Positions 1 through 9,550 of a DNA stretch of 64,000 nucleotides are shown piece after piece. The notes beneath the pieces are model-generated. The model made no database searches. It worked only from the letters and a program-made list of their open reading frames with translations, and had not been told where the DNA came from. This DNA is from Granulosicoccus sp045106475 (lineage in GTDB: Bacteria > Pseudomonadota > Gammaproteobacteria > Granulosicoccales > Granulosicoccaceae): NCBI GenBank assembly GCA_045106475.1, contig JBGCEO010000025.1, forward strand, positions 1-64,000, read 5' to 3'. Position 1 is the first letter of the stretch. The number at the start of each line of letters is the position of its first letter. Both the position numbers and the translations under genes were made by a program.

Positions 1-2108
1 GGTGAGGCGTATAGTTCAAGAACATCGGCTACGGTTGATGGTCTGCCGTAATGATAGCCCTGCAAATAATCAATATCCATAGCGATCACTGAATCGGCAA
101 TTTCGTAATTCTCCACAAATTCAGCAACCGTCTTCATTCCCCTCTCATGACTCAAGGTATTAATCGACTTCACAATCGCTTGACTTGTTTTTTCACTGGT
201 AATTTTCTTAATAAACGATCCATCAATTTTTATATAGTCCACATCCAGCGACTCTAAGTAGCCGTAGGACGAGAGACCACTACCAAAATCGTCCAATGAA
301 AACTGACACCCGTGCTGTTTGAGTTCGGATATAAACGAGACGACGGGATCAAGAGAATTAATAGCCGCAGTTTCGGTAATCTCAAAACAAAGACTATGTG
401 CCGGCAATGCATGCCTTTTTACCAATTCCACGAGTTTACTCAGAGTTTTCTCACTCCCCAGGCTATTACCCGATAGATTTACTGAAAACGAAACCATTAA
501 ACCCTGATCAACAAATTCCTTAACCACATTGATCGATTTTTCCACTACATATAAATCAACCAGTGCCATCAATCCATATTTTTCTGCGGTTGGGATCAGA
601 GCGCCCGGCGAAACAATACTTCCGTGCTCATCAACGACACGTAATAAAATTTCATACTTATCAGCTTCATCATCTGACTGAGCCGCGACAATGGCCTGCA
701 AATACAGCTCAATACGGTCCTCATCAACTGCAGATTGCAACACTCTAAGCGTCGCAAGCTCTGCACTTTGCTGAGCCTGAATCTGGTTGTTAGCGCAATA
801 GACCTCGGATCGATTACGACCCAACAGCTTAGCCGAGTGACAAGCCAGCTCAGCATTACTGAATAATTCGGAACTACATACAGTGGCTGGCGCAAACTCT
901 GCCAATCCCGCACTGGCACAAATCTGAAATCGCTTGTTCTCCCACTTGAATGTGTAATTGGAAATCTTATCCAGAAGCTGATCAGTCTTGATTAGTGCGT
1001 CTTCTATTCCTTGATTCAGACAGATAGCAAATGAATCACCACCTACACGAGCAACGGTTCCAGACTGTTCGACCATAAGATCGAGCAACCCGGAAAGCTG
1101 AAACAGAAACTGATTACCTGCAGCTCTACCTGCGTCATCATTGATCAATCTAAATCTATCCAGATCTAAAACGATCAAGGTATGTCGGAGCGAGTTATCA
1201 AACTGGCTGTCAGAAGATGATAAGTCAGTGGCTCCCAGGCTTTTTATATGCCCTTCTAGAGCGCGTCGATTTTTAAGACCCGTCAGGAAATCGTGATTAG
1301 CTTGATATTCAAATTTAGCGCTCATCTCTTGAGCGGCAGTAACATCTCTCCCACAGCCAATATAGCCGATGAATTGCCCATGCGAATCGAAGCGTGGTTC
1401 TGCAAGAACGCGGCTGTAAGTATATTTGCTACTTCCTCCTATGTTCCATGTCAGAATCACATCAACCCTTTTATGCATAAGCAAGCAAGCATTATGCTCC
1501 TTCAGCTGATCATTATCCTCGACTTTACCATTCAGTGAATCCACTCGCGACATACCAACAGCCGCCGACACATCTGTTGTAAACATAGCTCCGTTGTGCG
1601 TTGAGTGATAAACATAGCAAAGGTTCTCGTCAAGCTCCCAGAACCAATTTGATGCTAGCCGCGCGAAGCGTTTAAACTTGTCCTCTTTAGAGATTAGTGC
1701 CTTTCGATCTTTCACCACTTTAGTGACATCCTTCAATATCAAAAGCCAGCCCGAAGTGTTCAAATTGACTCTAGATAGATGCACCCAACAATCGCCAGAC
1801 AACGTTAATTCATATTCGAGGGCATCGTTTTTTTGCAGTTTGCTGTTATTAGCGTTAGATCCAACCTCAGATGCCCCTTGCGTATTGCGGGCTTGATCTA
1901 TACTTTTCAAAGCCTTCAGTAGGGAATCATACGTTGCGCCAATAGCAATCTCCTTGGCTAACTCTGGAAGAGCCTTTCCTACTCTTCGATTCCAGCTTGT
2001 CAACAAGCCCGCGCTATCAAACAGGAGGCAGCTCTCGCCTTTTTCATCAAATACCGAGTGAAGTAATTGCTCAGCGTCTTGAAATTCGCTTGGATCGCTA
2101 AAGGACAT
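1..2108 (-). CDS. PAS-PAS-GGDEF-EAL cyclic-di-GMP phosphodiesterase (3' end outside window)
   Basis: I read this frame directly on the minus strand: it is open from an ATG at 2108 to base 1, about 702 codons, so the C-terminus is cut off. Two PAS-like regions (about residues 1-130 and 135-265, the second ending in GCGRDVTAAQE) precede a GGDEF domain starting near residue 270 (HDFLTGLKNRRALE). Its active site reads VGGDSF near residue 354, not GGDEF. The EAL domain (from about 460) has YEILLR in place of EAL, then VNLSGN, FEITET, DDFGSG, YIKIDG, KTVAEFVEN and LQGYHYGRP, so the metal and catalytic residues look kept. I infer a c-di-GMP phosphodiesterase whose cyclase domain is inactive or only binds GTP. 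An in-frame TAG lies just upstream of the chosen start; the ribosome binding site is weak. Confidence 0.9.
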   Translation of the reverse strand, partial: MSFSDPSEFQDAEQLLHSVFDEKGESCLLFDSAGLLTSWNRRVGKALPELAKEIAIGATYDSLLKALKSIDQARNTQGASEVGSNANNSKLQKNDALEYELTLSGDCWVHLSRVNLNTSGWLLILKDVTKVVKDRKALISKEDKFKRFARLASNWFWELDENLCYVYHSTHNGAMFTTDVSAAVGMSRVDSLNGKVEDNDQLKEHNACLLMHKRVDVILTWNIGGSSKYTYSRVLAEPRFDSHGQFIGYIGCGRDVTAAQEMSAKFEYQANHDFLTGLKNRRALEGHIKSLGATDLSSSDSQFDNSLRHTLIVLDLDRFRLINDDAGRAAGNQFLFQLSGLLDLMVEQSGTVARVGGDSFAICLNQGIEDALIKTDQLLDKISNYTFKWENKRFQICASAGLAEFAPATVCSSELFSNAELACHSAKLLGRNRSEVYCANNQIQAQQSAELATLRVLQSAVDEDRIELYLQAIVAAQSDDEADKYEILLRVVDEHGSIVSPGALIPTAEKYGLMALVDLYVVEKSINVVKEFVDQGLMVSFSVNLSGNSLGSEKTLSKLVELVKRHALPAHSLCFEITETAAINSLDPVVSFISELKQHGCQFSLDDFGSGLSSYGYLESLDVDYIKIDGSFIKKITSEKTSQAIVKSINTLSHERGMKTVAEFVENYEIADSVIAMDIDYLQGYHYGRPSTVADVLELYAS

Positions 2109-2443
2109 CTAAGGGCTCATGAGTTATAGACCCACCTAAATATCAAGAGACCGAAGCCCTATACTTAAGTGTGATTAATCTATCGGCCCAAAATTTACAG
2201 AGTTAAATCAGCAGAGAATTATGCTGTTTATTTTAGACACCCTGCGATTTACCAAGGCGTATAAATGTGTAGGAGGTCCGGTCTCAAAGCCAAAGTTCTT
2301 AAAGAACTATGCTCTCTCAGCTTGCTGAATAAAAGCAGGCCAACACAAAGGCCTTGGTTGCAGTAAAAAAAGACTTAGCAATTCTTCTCAGACTTCTGAT
2401 AAGCCCAACCATGTATTGACGATTACCGAACAACACAACTTTG
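2109..2443. other. intergenic region with no gene seen
   Basis: This stretch separates the start of the PAS-GGDEF-EAL gene from the terminator of the glp block. It presumably holds the promoter of the signalling gene (leftward). Apart from a short inverted repeat (AGTTCTT-A-AAGAACT near 2295-2309) I see no convincing ORF, RNA gene or repeat. Confidence 0.5.
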
Positions 2444-2490
2444 TAAAAAACTGCGCGCATTGGGCATGATTATACATGCCCAACACGCAC
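2444..2490 (-). terminator. rho-independent terminator of the glp block
   Basis: On the minus strand, 50 bases after the glpV stop, a perfect 9-bp stem (TTGGGCATG / CATGCCCAA, bases 2460-2483, 6-base loop) extends outward by about seven more pairs including G-T wobbles. It is followed within two bases by six Ts (2444-2449). The geometry is that of an intrinsic terminator for the leftward glp transcript. Confidence 0.75.
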
Positions 2491-2539
2491 AGCTTTGACT
2501 ACTAACTACTAACCAATATGGCTTAAATCACTTCCTAAC

Positions 2540-4261
2540 TTAACCTTCTTCATTCCAGCTCTTGATGAGTTCGTCATAGCTGACAGTCTCAGGCGCTGGC
2601 TTTTCATTATCAAGCTTTGCTTTGGGTGCACCAGGCTGACTCAACCAGTACTCCGCATCCTTGACTTCATTCATAACCGGACCAATGTCGCCCTGAACAC
2701 CAGCACGTTCTAGACGTGACAGTACTTTCTCTTGTGCGGCACAGAGTGCATCCATAGCCTCTTGAGGAGTTTTCTCTCCAGAAGATGCGTCACCGATATG
2801 CTGCCACCAAAGTTGAGCAAGTTTCGGGTAGTCAGGCACGTTAGTACCCGTTGGCGACCATCGAACTCGAGCAGGCGAACGATAAAATTCGATCAGACCA
2901 CCCAACTTGGGCGCTCTCTCGGTAAAACTCTCGTCCTGTATCGAACTTTCACGAATAAAAGTCAGACCGGTATGAGACTTTTTCAGATCAACAGTCTTGG
3001 ACACCAGGAATTGAGCATACAACCAGGCAGCCTTTGCACGATCTACCGGAGTCGATTTCATCAGTGTCCATGAACCAGCATCCTGATAACCCAACTTCTG
3101 ACCTTCTTCCCAATATGCACCGTGTGGGCTTGGAGCCATACGCCATTTTGGTGTTCCATCATCATTTACGATAGGAAGGCCGGTTTTGATAGATCCAGCT
3201 GTAAATGCCGTGTACCAGAACATTTGCTGAGCAACATTGCCTTGCTCCGGCAACGCGGCAGACTCAAAGAAGTCCATGCTAACGGCTTCTGGAGCTGCAT
3301 AGTTGTTCAGCCAGTGGATGTATCTTTCGATAGCATAGACCGAAGCAGGACCATTGGTATCACCACCGCGAGTAACACAAGAACCCACAGGTTGGCTATT
3401 TTCGTTAACACGAATGCCCCACTCATCTACTGGTAAACCATTAGGCTCACCTTTATCGCCATTCCCCGCCATGGATAACCAGGCATCAGTGAATCGCCAA
3501 CCCAATGAAGGATCTTTTTTACCGTAGTCATTGTGACCGTATACTTTTTGCCCGTCGATTTCTCGCCCAGTAAAGAATACGGCTATATCATCATAGGCTG
3601 ACCAGTTGACCGGAACACCCAGGTCGTAACCAAACTGCTCTTTGAAATCAGCCTTGTTTTTTTCGTCGTTGAACCAGTCATAGCGAAACCAATATAAATT
3701 GGCGAACTGTTGATCAGGTAATTGATACAACTTGCCATCTGGTCCGGTAGTGAACTCAAGACCAATAAAATCTTCCAGATCGAGGGTCGGCAAGGTCACA
3801 TCAGCACCCTCTCCTGCCATCCAATCAGTCAGATTACGTGCTTGCTGATAACGCCAATGCGTGCCGATCAAGTCCGAATCATTAATGTATCCGTCGTATA
3901 TGTTCTCGCCCGACTGCATTTGAGTCTGCAATTTTTCAACAACATCGCCCTCACCGATAATATCGTGAGTAATCTTGATTCCGGTGATTGCGGTAAACGC
4001 TGGTGCAAGGACAGATGACTCGTAGATATGAGTATCAATACCTTCCGAGACTACCTTTATCTCCATACCGTCAAATGGTTTAGCTGCATCGATAAACCAT
4101 TGCATCTCGGCTTTCTGATCTTCATCGCTAAGAACGGATAAACCGCCAATTTCATCACTTAAAAAAGCCTCAGCCGCTGCCATGTCGGCTTGTGCCGCAT
4201 GAGTAGCTCCGAGTAGAACCGCCACCGCAATAGCGGTTTTGGCAAACTGTTTGTGCTGCAT
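2540..4261 (-). CDS. glpV: glycerol ABC transporter, periplasmic substrate-binding protein
   Basis: 573 residues. An N-terminal signal peptide (about 1-24, ending HAAQA) precedes a family-1 solute-binding protein of the large type that accompanies the GlpSTPQ glycerol importer of rhizobia. Start chosen at the ATG at 4261 because GGAGGAG stands seven bases upstream and the signal peptide begins there; the frame stays open to 4453 but that extension is Cys/Trp-rich and unlike an export signal. It is the last gene of a leftward block after two ATPases, two permeases and a DUF2160 protein, and is followed by a terminator. Substrate assignment to glycerol rests on family and on the adjoining glpD and glpR. 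Confidence 0.9.
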   Translation of the reverse strand: MQHKQFAKTAIAVAVLLGATHAAQADMAAAEAFLSDEIGGLSVLSDEDQKAEMQWFIDAAKPFDGMEIKVVSEGIDTHIYESSVLAPAFTAITGIKITHDIIGEGDVVEKLQTQMQSGENIYDGYINDSDLIGTHWRYQQARNLTDWMAGEGADVTLPTLDLEDFIGLEFTTGPDGKLYQLPDQQFANLYWFRYDWFNDEKNKADFKEQFGYDLGVPVNWSAYDDIAVFFTGREIDGQKVYGHNDYGKKDPSLGWRFTDAWLSMAGNGDKGEPNGLPVDEWGIRVNENSQPVGSCVTRGGDTNGPASVYAIERYIHWLNNYAAPEAVSMDFFESAALPEQGNVAQQMFWYTAFTAGSIKTGLPIVNDDGTPKWRMAPSPHGAYWEEGQKLGYQDAGSWTLMKSTPVDRAKAAWLYAQFLVSKTVDLKKSHTGLTFIRESSIQDESFTERAPKLGGLIEFYRSPARVRWSPTGTNVPDYPKLAQLWWQHIGDASSGEKTPQEAMDALCAAQEKVLSRLERAGVQGDIGPVMNEVKDAEYWLSQPGAPKAKLDNEKPAPETVSYDELIKSWNEEG

Positions 4262-4304
4262 AAAACTCCTCCTGGTTAAGACAAAAACTCTAGTTATACT
4301 AATT

Positions 4305-4586
4305 CTAAACAAAGCTGAACACGAAGGCCGCGTACAGCAGTGACACTGCCAAAGCCCACCATAGATTAGCTGCTGCAAAAAGCAGCCAGGCCAGGTGGAT
4401 AAATGCGCTGCCAAGCAGCGATAAAAACAGGCGATCTCCACGCGTTGTTTCAAAACGCAAGATGCCTATACGGGGCCCACCACCGGGACTGAGTGCTTCC
4501 CAGATACACATGGTGATGAGCAAACATAAAATAACAATAAAAAAGATCGCCGTTGGTTGTGTCCAGGCCATCCAGGATAGATTCAT
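4305..4586 (-). CDS. DUF2160 small membrane protein of the glycerol transporter
   Basis: 93 residues with two or three hydrophobic segments (residues about 8-28 and 50-90) around a polar loop containing SPGGGPRIGILRFETTRGDR. This is the DUF2160 family, regularly encoded between permease and binding-protein genes of glp-type glycerol ABC operons (called glpU in some rhizobial descriptions). Its function is not known; an accessory membrane subunit is the usual inference. Start chosen at the ATG at 4586, seven bases after GGGAGTG; a TTG at 4607 would overlap that ribosome binding site. Confidence 0.8.
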   Translation of the reverse strand: MNLSWMAWTQPTAIFFIVILCLLITMCIWEALSPGGGPRIGILRFETTRGDRLFLSLLGSAFIHLAWLLFAAANLWWALAVSLLYAAFVFSFV

Positions 4587-4655
4587 AAATTCACTCCCGC
4601 CAAACAAAGCACGATAGTTACCGAAATCTGATACAAGCTATTAACACGCATTAAT

Positions 4656-5531
4656 CTAGACACGACCCAATGCAAATCCTTTAGCGATGTAATTGCGAAC
4701 AAAATAAATGACTAGCGCCCCTGGAATGATCGTTAGAACTCCAGCTGCTGCGAGCACGCCCCAGTCCTGACCGCCCGTTGTTGCCGTTCGCGTCATGATC
4801 GCGCTAATCGGTTTAGCGTCGGTGACTGTCAGCGTTCTGGCAATCAACAGTTCAACCCAGGAAAACATGAAACAGAAAAAGGCAGCAACACCGATTCCCG
4901 ATGCGATAAGAGGCATAAATATTTTCCCAAAGAAATGCGGGAAGGAGTAACCATCAATATAAGCAGTTTCGTCAATCTCCCGAGGGACACCAGACATAAA
5001 TCCTTCCAGTATCCAGACTGCTAATGGCACATTAAACAGGCAGTGCGCCAAGGCAACCGCAATGTGCGTATCGATCAAACCGAAGGCTGAATACAATTGG
5101 AAAAAGGGCAATGCGAATACAGCTGGAGGCGCCATTCGGTTGGTCAGCAACCAGAAAAACATGTGTTTGTCACCCAAAAATCGATAACGGCTAAACGCGT
5201 AGGCCGCAGGCAAAGCCACTGCAAGCGATATAAGGGTGTTCAGAACAACATATATTATCGAGTCTATGTAACCGCCATACCATGAGGGATCACCAAAGAT
5301 GACCTGGTAGTTAGCAAGCGTGGGGTTCTCCGGTAGAAGCGTGAACTTGGTTACGATCTCATTGTTGGTCTTGAAACTCATATTGATAAGCCAATAGATC
5401 GGCAGCATCAACAAAACAATATAGACCGTGGGCACCAACGGTTTAAGCCGACTACCCAAGCTCACTTTTGTTGCACGCTTTACCTGTGCGCTCTGTGACA
5501 GGCTGGACGTCGGACTTGCGCTATTGTTCAC
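4656..5531 (-). CDS. glpQ: glycerol ABC transporter permease (MalG type)
   Basis: 291 residues. After a cytoplasmic N-terminus of about 30 residues come six predicted membrane segments. The EAA loop of binding-protein-dependent permeases is visible (EIDETAYIDGYSFPHFFGKIFMPLI, about 180-204, with the conserved G-x-x-x-x-x-x-x-x-P spacing). The GTG start at 5531 overlaps the stop codon of the preceding permease by one base, which argues for translational coupling. It should pair with the upstream permease to form the inner-membrane channel of the glycerol importer. Confidence 0.9.
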   Translation of the reverse strand: MNNSASPTSSLSQSAQVKRATKVSLGSRLKPLVPTVYIVLLMLPIYWLINMSFKTNNEIVTKFTLLPENPTLANYQVIFGDPSWYGGYIDSIIYVVLNTLISLAVALPAAYAFSRYRFLGDKHMFFWLLTNRMAPPAVFALPFFQLYSAFGLIDTHIAVALAHCLFNVPLAVWILEGFMSGVPREIDETAYIDGYSFPHFFGKIFMPLIASGIGVAAFFCFMFSWVELLIARTLTVTDAKPISAIMTRTATTGGQDWGVLAAAGVLTIIPGALVIYFVRNYIAKGFALGRV

Positions 5532-6424
5532 TAGTCCTTTTCTCCATGTTTATCGGCAGCATCTACACCAAAGTTGTTCATGATCGTATAGAAAACCCAA
5601 CTCAACAATAAAATGATCAGGAAGTAAATGATCGACATCGCTGCCGCAGGCCCCAGATCAAACTGACCGATAGCGGTCTTCACCAAATCAATTGACAGAA
5701 AGGTTGTAGTGTTGCCAGGTCCGCCACCTGTGAGTACAAACGGCTCGGTATAGATCATAAAGCTATCCATAAATCGCAACAGAACCGCGATTAACAGAAC
5801 CCGTTGCATTTTCGGCAGTTGTATATAACGAAATACCTTCCACTTGGAGGCACCATCTATTCGCGCTGCCTGGTAGTAGGCTTCTGGTATTGCCACTAAA
5901 CCTGAATAGCAGAGCAGTACAACCAGACTGGTCCAGTGCCATACGTCCATCACTATAATGATGATCCAGGCGTCCAGCCAGGATTTACCATAGTTAAATT
6001 CGATACCAATGTTAGTTAGAAACCGCCCCATCAGGCCAATGTCGATACGTCCAAATACCTGCCAGATCGTTCCCACCACATTCCACGGAATCAGTAGGGG
6101 CAAGGCCATCAACACAAGACAAACCGATACCCAGATTCCTTTTCTAGGCATCGCTAACGCGATAGCAATACCCAATGGAATTTCTATCAATAGAATGATG
6201 CCCGAGAACGTCAGATTTCTAACCAGAGAGGCTCTAAAACGCTCAGAGTTAAGAACCTCTGTAAACCATTCAGTACCTGCCCAGAAAAACTGATTGTTTC
6301 CGAAGGTATCCTGCACCGAGTAGTTAACAACGGTCATCAACGGGATGATCGCACTGATAGCAACGAGAATAAAAACCGGTAATACAAAAAACCAAGCTTT
6401 GTTGTCGAAGGGTTTGTTGTCCAT
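5531..6424 (-). CDS. glpP: glycerol ABC transporter permease (MalF type)
   Basis: 297 residues with six predicted membrane helices; the first follows a short DNKPFDNKAW leader. The EAA motif reads PEAYYQAARIDGASKWKVF (about 180-198), typical of carbohydrate-type MalF permeases. It begins two bases after the stop of the ATPase gene upstream and overlaps the next permease by one base, so the block is one tightly packed operon. The partner permease lies downstream. Confidence 0.9.
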   Translation of the reverse strand: MDNKPFDNKAWFFVLPVFILVAISAIIPLMTVVNYSVQDTFGNNQFFWAGTEWFTEVLNSERFRASLVRNLTFSGIILLIEIPLGIAIALAMPRKGIWVSVCLVLMALPLLIPWNVVGTIWQVFGRIDIGLMGRFLTNIGIEFNYGKSWLDAWIIIIVMDVWHWTSLVVLLCYSGLVAIPEAYYQAARIDGASKWKVFRYIQLPKMQRVLLIAVLLRFMDSFMIYTEPFVLTGGGPGNTTTFLSIDLVKTAIGQFDLGPAAAMSIIYFLIILLLSWVFYTIMNNFGVDAADKHGEKD

Positions 6425-6426
6425 GA

Positions 6427-7512
6427 TCAGACCTGCCCTCTTACCAGATGGGAATCCTGATACACATTGATTCTCGTATGATCAAATACGGCAGCGGCAC
6501 TGGCAGGAACATTCTCTGACTCGCCGATGACAGCACCCACCTCATGACCGTCAATTTCACCCCGAACAATCTTGTAACGCCCAATGTCCTCGACCGAGCT
6601 GATGTTCATGGGTATACCGGTATCACCAGCAGTGGAAGAATCTACTATCTTGACAAACTCAGGGCGTATTCCAATTTCTACACCGTTGGAACTTGCTGAA
6701 AAGTGCCTCCCCAGATCAAAGCTTTTACCAGCAACGCTTACCATGTTACCGTCAACTGCGCCCGGCAAAATATTCATTCCAGGGGAGCCAATAAAATATC
6801 CCACAAAGGTATGTGCAGGCTCGTCGAATAGCTCTTCTGGCGTGCCAATCTGCACCACCTCCCCTTCGTACATGACAACAACCTTATCGGCAAACGTTAA
6901 AGCCTCAGTTTGATCATGGGTCACGTATATCATGGTGTGCGAAAACTGTTCGTGTAATTCCTTGAGCTTGGTTCGAAGCTGCCACTTCATGTGGGGGTCT
7001 ATGACCGTTAGCGGCTCATCAAAAAGAATTGCATTTACATCGTAGCGAACAAGCCCTCGACCTAATGATATTTTTTGTTTCTCATCAGCAGTTAGACCTC
7101 TGGCACGCCTTTTGGCTTTTGACGTCAAATCAAGAGTTTCTAGCATTTCGCTAACGCGCTTATTAACTTCTGCTTTAGCAACACCTCTGTTGACTAGCGG
7201 AAATGCAAGATTCTCTGCCACCGTCATGGTGTCATAGATCACCGGGAACTGAAAAACCTGGGCAATGTTTCGTTGCTCAGTGGACAACTGAGTGACATTC
7301 TGACTATCAAAAAGGACATTACCCTTGGAAGGTACCAATAAACCCGAGATGATATTCAACAGCGTGGTTTTGCCGCAACCCGATGGACCCAGCAATGCAT
7401 AAGCACCGCCATCCTGCCATTCATAGTCAATCAACTTAAGCGCAAAATCCGCATCATTTTGTGGATTGGGCAAGTATGAGTGCGCAAGCTTGTCTAAGGT
7501 AATTTGAGCCAT
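6427..7512 (-). CDS. glpT: glycerol ABC transporter ATP-binding protein GlpT
   Basis: 361 residues. Walker A is GPSGCGKTT (42-50) and Walker B/D-loop ILFDEPLTVIDP. The usual LSGGQ signature is replaced by LTADEKQKISLGRGL. A C-terminal TOBE-like regulatory region follows from about residue 240. This is the second ATPase of the GlpS/GlpT pair seen in rhizobial-type glycerol importers, where the altered signature is, as far as I recall, a family trait. It starts five bases after glpS ends. With GlpS it should form an asymmetric ATPase dimer. Confidence 0.9.
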   Translation of the reverse strand: MAQITLDKLAHSYLPNPQNDADFALKLIDYEWQDGGAYALLGPSGCGKTTLLNIISGLLVPSKGNVLFDSQNVTQLSTEQRNIAQVFQFPVIYDTMTVAENLAFPLVNRGVAKAEVNKRVSEMLETLDLTSKAKRRARGLTADEKQKISLGRGLVRYDVNAILFDEPLTVIDPHMKWQLRTKLKELHEQFSHTMIYVTHDQTEALTFADKVVVMYEGEVVQIGTPEELFDEPAHTFVGYFIGSPGMNILPGAVDGNMVSVAGKSFDLGRHFSASSNGVEIGIRPEFVKIVDSSTAGDTGIPMNISSVEDIGRYKIVRGEIDGHEVGAVIGESENVPASAAAVFDHTRINVYQDSHLVRGQV

Positions 7513-7517
7513 GAGTT

Positions 7518-8597
7518 CTAGGCCGCCTGTGCTTTGTCGATTGGCGATTGCACAAGCACACCATCGGTATTGAAGATATAAAACCTGGAAGGATCAAGAT
7601 GCACCAGTAGATCGTCACCCTTGTCGAATCGATGTACGCCATGCGTCAGCAATACCCAATTTTCCTGATCTGCCTGAATATGTATGAATGTTTCAGAACC
7701 AGTAATCTCACTGCTCGAAACCACCGCTGGTACGGTGGAAGTCTGTGTTGATTCAGACTGCAATGCGATGTGGTGGGGGCGTACAGCCATGATGTACTCG
7801 CCATCAGCCAGAGAGGGGAGATCACAAGGCAGCGTGTGATCACCCAGCAGCAGATTTGAACTCTGCTTGCGTACTCGCGCCGTGTTGAGCGGTGGATCCG
7901 CGAACGTTTGGGCTGTCTGCAGATTGCCCGGCTGCTTGTAGACATCGATGGTTGAACCGAATTGCGTAATTCGCCCCTCAGACATGGTTGCCGTCTTACC
8001 ACCCAGAAGCAGAGCTTCCTGCGGTTCCGTTGTTGCGTAAACAAGCACCGCTCCTGTCTTAGCAAACAGCTTGGGTAATTCATCCCGCAGCTCTTCGCGC
8101 AATTTATAGTCTAGATTGGCTAGTGGCTCGTCAAGCAAAACCAGTTGGGCATCTTTAACCAGGGCACGCGCCAACGCTGTTCTCTGCTGCTGACCACCCG
8201 ATAGATTCAATGGTGTTCGTTCAAGAAACTCAGACAGTTTTAACAACTCAGCCGCCTCTCTCACTTTTTTATCGAGAGTGCTCTTGTCGACACCTGCAAT
8301 GCGCATGGGGGATGCAATGTTTTCATAAACACTCAGCGCAGGATAATTAATAAATTGCTGATAAACCATGGCTACACTTCGCTTGCGGACCGACATACCG
8401 AGAACACTTTCACCTTTGATGCGAATATCACCGCGGGTAGGTTTGTCCAGGCCGGCCATCAGGCGCATTAACGAGGTTTTGCCAGAAAGCGTAGGGCCGA
8501 GCAATACGTTCAAAGACCCCGGATCAAGCTGCAACGATACGTCAGTGATGTGCATTTCTGCGCCCACTTTTTTGCTGACGTCTACTAGCTCAAACAC
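7518..8597 (-). CDS. glpS: glycerol ABC transporter ATP-binding protein GlpS
   Basis: 359 residues. Walker A is GPTLSGKT (34-41), the signature LSGGQQQRTALARAL is canonical, Walker B is LVLLDEPLANLD, and a TOBE-like C-terminus contains MAVRPHHI. It is the first transporter gene of the block. Start chosen at the GTG at 8597, nine bases after GAGG; a TTG at 8603 in the same frame stands too close to that site. A 187-base gap containing a perfect CGAAAACG/CGTTTTCG palindrome separates it from glpR, so it may have its own promoter. Confidence 0.9.
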   Translation of the reverse strand: MFELVDVSKKVGAEMHITDVSLQLDPGSLNVLLGPTLSGKTSLMRLMAGLDKPTRGDIRIKGESVLGMSVRKRSVAMVYQQFINYPALSVYENIASPMRIAGVDKSTLDKKVREAAELLKLSEFLERTPLNLSGGQQQRTALARALVKDAQLVLLDEPLANLDYKLREELRDELPKLFAKTGAVLVYATTEPQEALLLGGKTATMSEGRITQFGSTIDVYKQPGNLQTAQTFADPPLNTARVRKQSSNLLLGDHTLPCDLPSLADGEYIMAVRPHHIALQSESTQTSTVPAVVSSSEITGSETFIHIQADQENWVLLTHGVHRFDKGDDLLVHLDPSRFYIFNTDGVLVQSPIDKAQAA

Positions 8598-8653
8598 GAG
8601 CAATCACCTCATTCTTTTGAGCAGTCTTGCTCTTTCCGATATTGGCGGCCACA

Positions 8654-8671
8654 CGAAAACGCCCGTTTTCG
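8654..8671. promoter_or_regulatory. candidate GlpR operator upstream of glpS
   Basis: Perfect inverted repeat CGAAAACG-CC-CGTTTTCG, 57 bases upstream of the glpS start. DeoR-family repressors commonly bind sites containing TTTCG/CGAAA half-sites, and the DeoR-type glpR is the next gene. The arms share CGTTTT/AAAACG with the repeat in front of glpR. Assignment is inference. Confidence 0.45.
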
Positions 8672-8784
8672 ACATGGGAAAAGTTATTTCACATAAGACC
8701 GTAAAGAGTTAGCTAACGAATGTCAATCGAAAGTAATAAAGCTTGTGATCCTTGGGCACGAAACAACTGGCAGACGGTAGCGCC

Positions 8785-9543
8785 CTAGCCAGTCTCGATG
8801 GTACGGATTTCGTACTCACTCAGCAATTCGCGAAACTCAGGTGTGGGTACCTTGTCCGTGACAAACGAATGTATCTGCGATATATGCCCGATCCTTACTG
8901 GCGCGGTGCGATCATGCTTACTCGAATCAGCGGCAAGAATGACGTGGCGAGCGTTAGCTATGATGGCTTGTGCGACTTTCACTTCACGAAAATCGAAATC
9001 CAGAAGCGCGCCATCAGAATCGATGCTGGACGCACCTATCACGGCATAATCCACCTTGAACTGATTAATAAACTCGACGGTTGCCTCACCTATGACGCCA
9101 CCATCACTTGAACGCACAAGACCCGAGGCAACTATTACTTTCATCTGCGCACAAGGGCGCATCAGTGATGCGACATTGATGTTGTTTGTCACAACCAAAA
9201 GATCATCATGATCAATCAACGACTGAGCGACCGCCTCTGTCGTCGTTCCTATCGTGACAAAAATCGACGAGTTGTTGCCGATTAGGTCCGCTGCCGCCCG
9301 CCCGATCGCCTGCTTTTCATCAGCAGCGATCACGCGTCTGGCCTCGTAACTCATGTTCTCAATGCCAAACGCCAGGCGTGCACCACCGTGAGTGCGCGTT
9401 AGCAAGCGTTGGTTGCACAAGGTATTGAGATCTTTGCGAATGGTCTGAGGTGTAACCTCAAATTGCAAGACCAGCTCTTCTACCGATACAACCCCGGTTT
9501 GCTTAACGTTCTCCAGAATCCTTTGAAGGCGCTCTTGTGACAT
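8785..9543 (-). CDS. glpR: DeoR-family transcriptional repressor of the glycerol genes
   Basis: 252 residues. The N-terminal winged helix-turn-helix (about 1-57, VSVEELVLQFEVTPQTIRKDLNTL) ends in the family motif TRTHGGA. The C-terminal DeoRC sensor domain (about 75-235) has IGTTTEA and the VTNNINVA loop, which in this family bind a phosphorylated sugar or polyol. Placement between glpD and the glycerol importer genes indicates a GlpR answering to glycerol 3-phosphate. Inverted repeats resembling DeoR-family operators lie just upstream of its own start and upstream of glpS, suggesting autoregulation. Confidence 0.9.
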   Translation of the reverse strand: MSQERLQRILENVKQTGVVSVEELVLQFEVTPQTIRKDLNTLCNQRLLTRTHGGARLAFGIENMSYEARRVIAADEKQAIGRAAADLIGNNSSIFVTIGTTTEAVAQSLIDHDDLLVVTNNINVASLMRPCAQMKVIVASGLVRSSDGGVIGEATVEFINQFKVDYAVIGASSIDSDGALLDFDFREVKVAQAIIANARHVILAADSSKHDRTAPVRIGHISQIHSFVTDKVPTPEFRELLSEYEIRTIETG

Positions 9544-9550
9544 TCAGATA

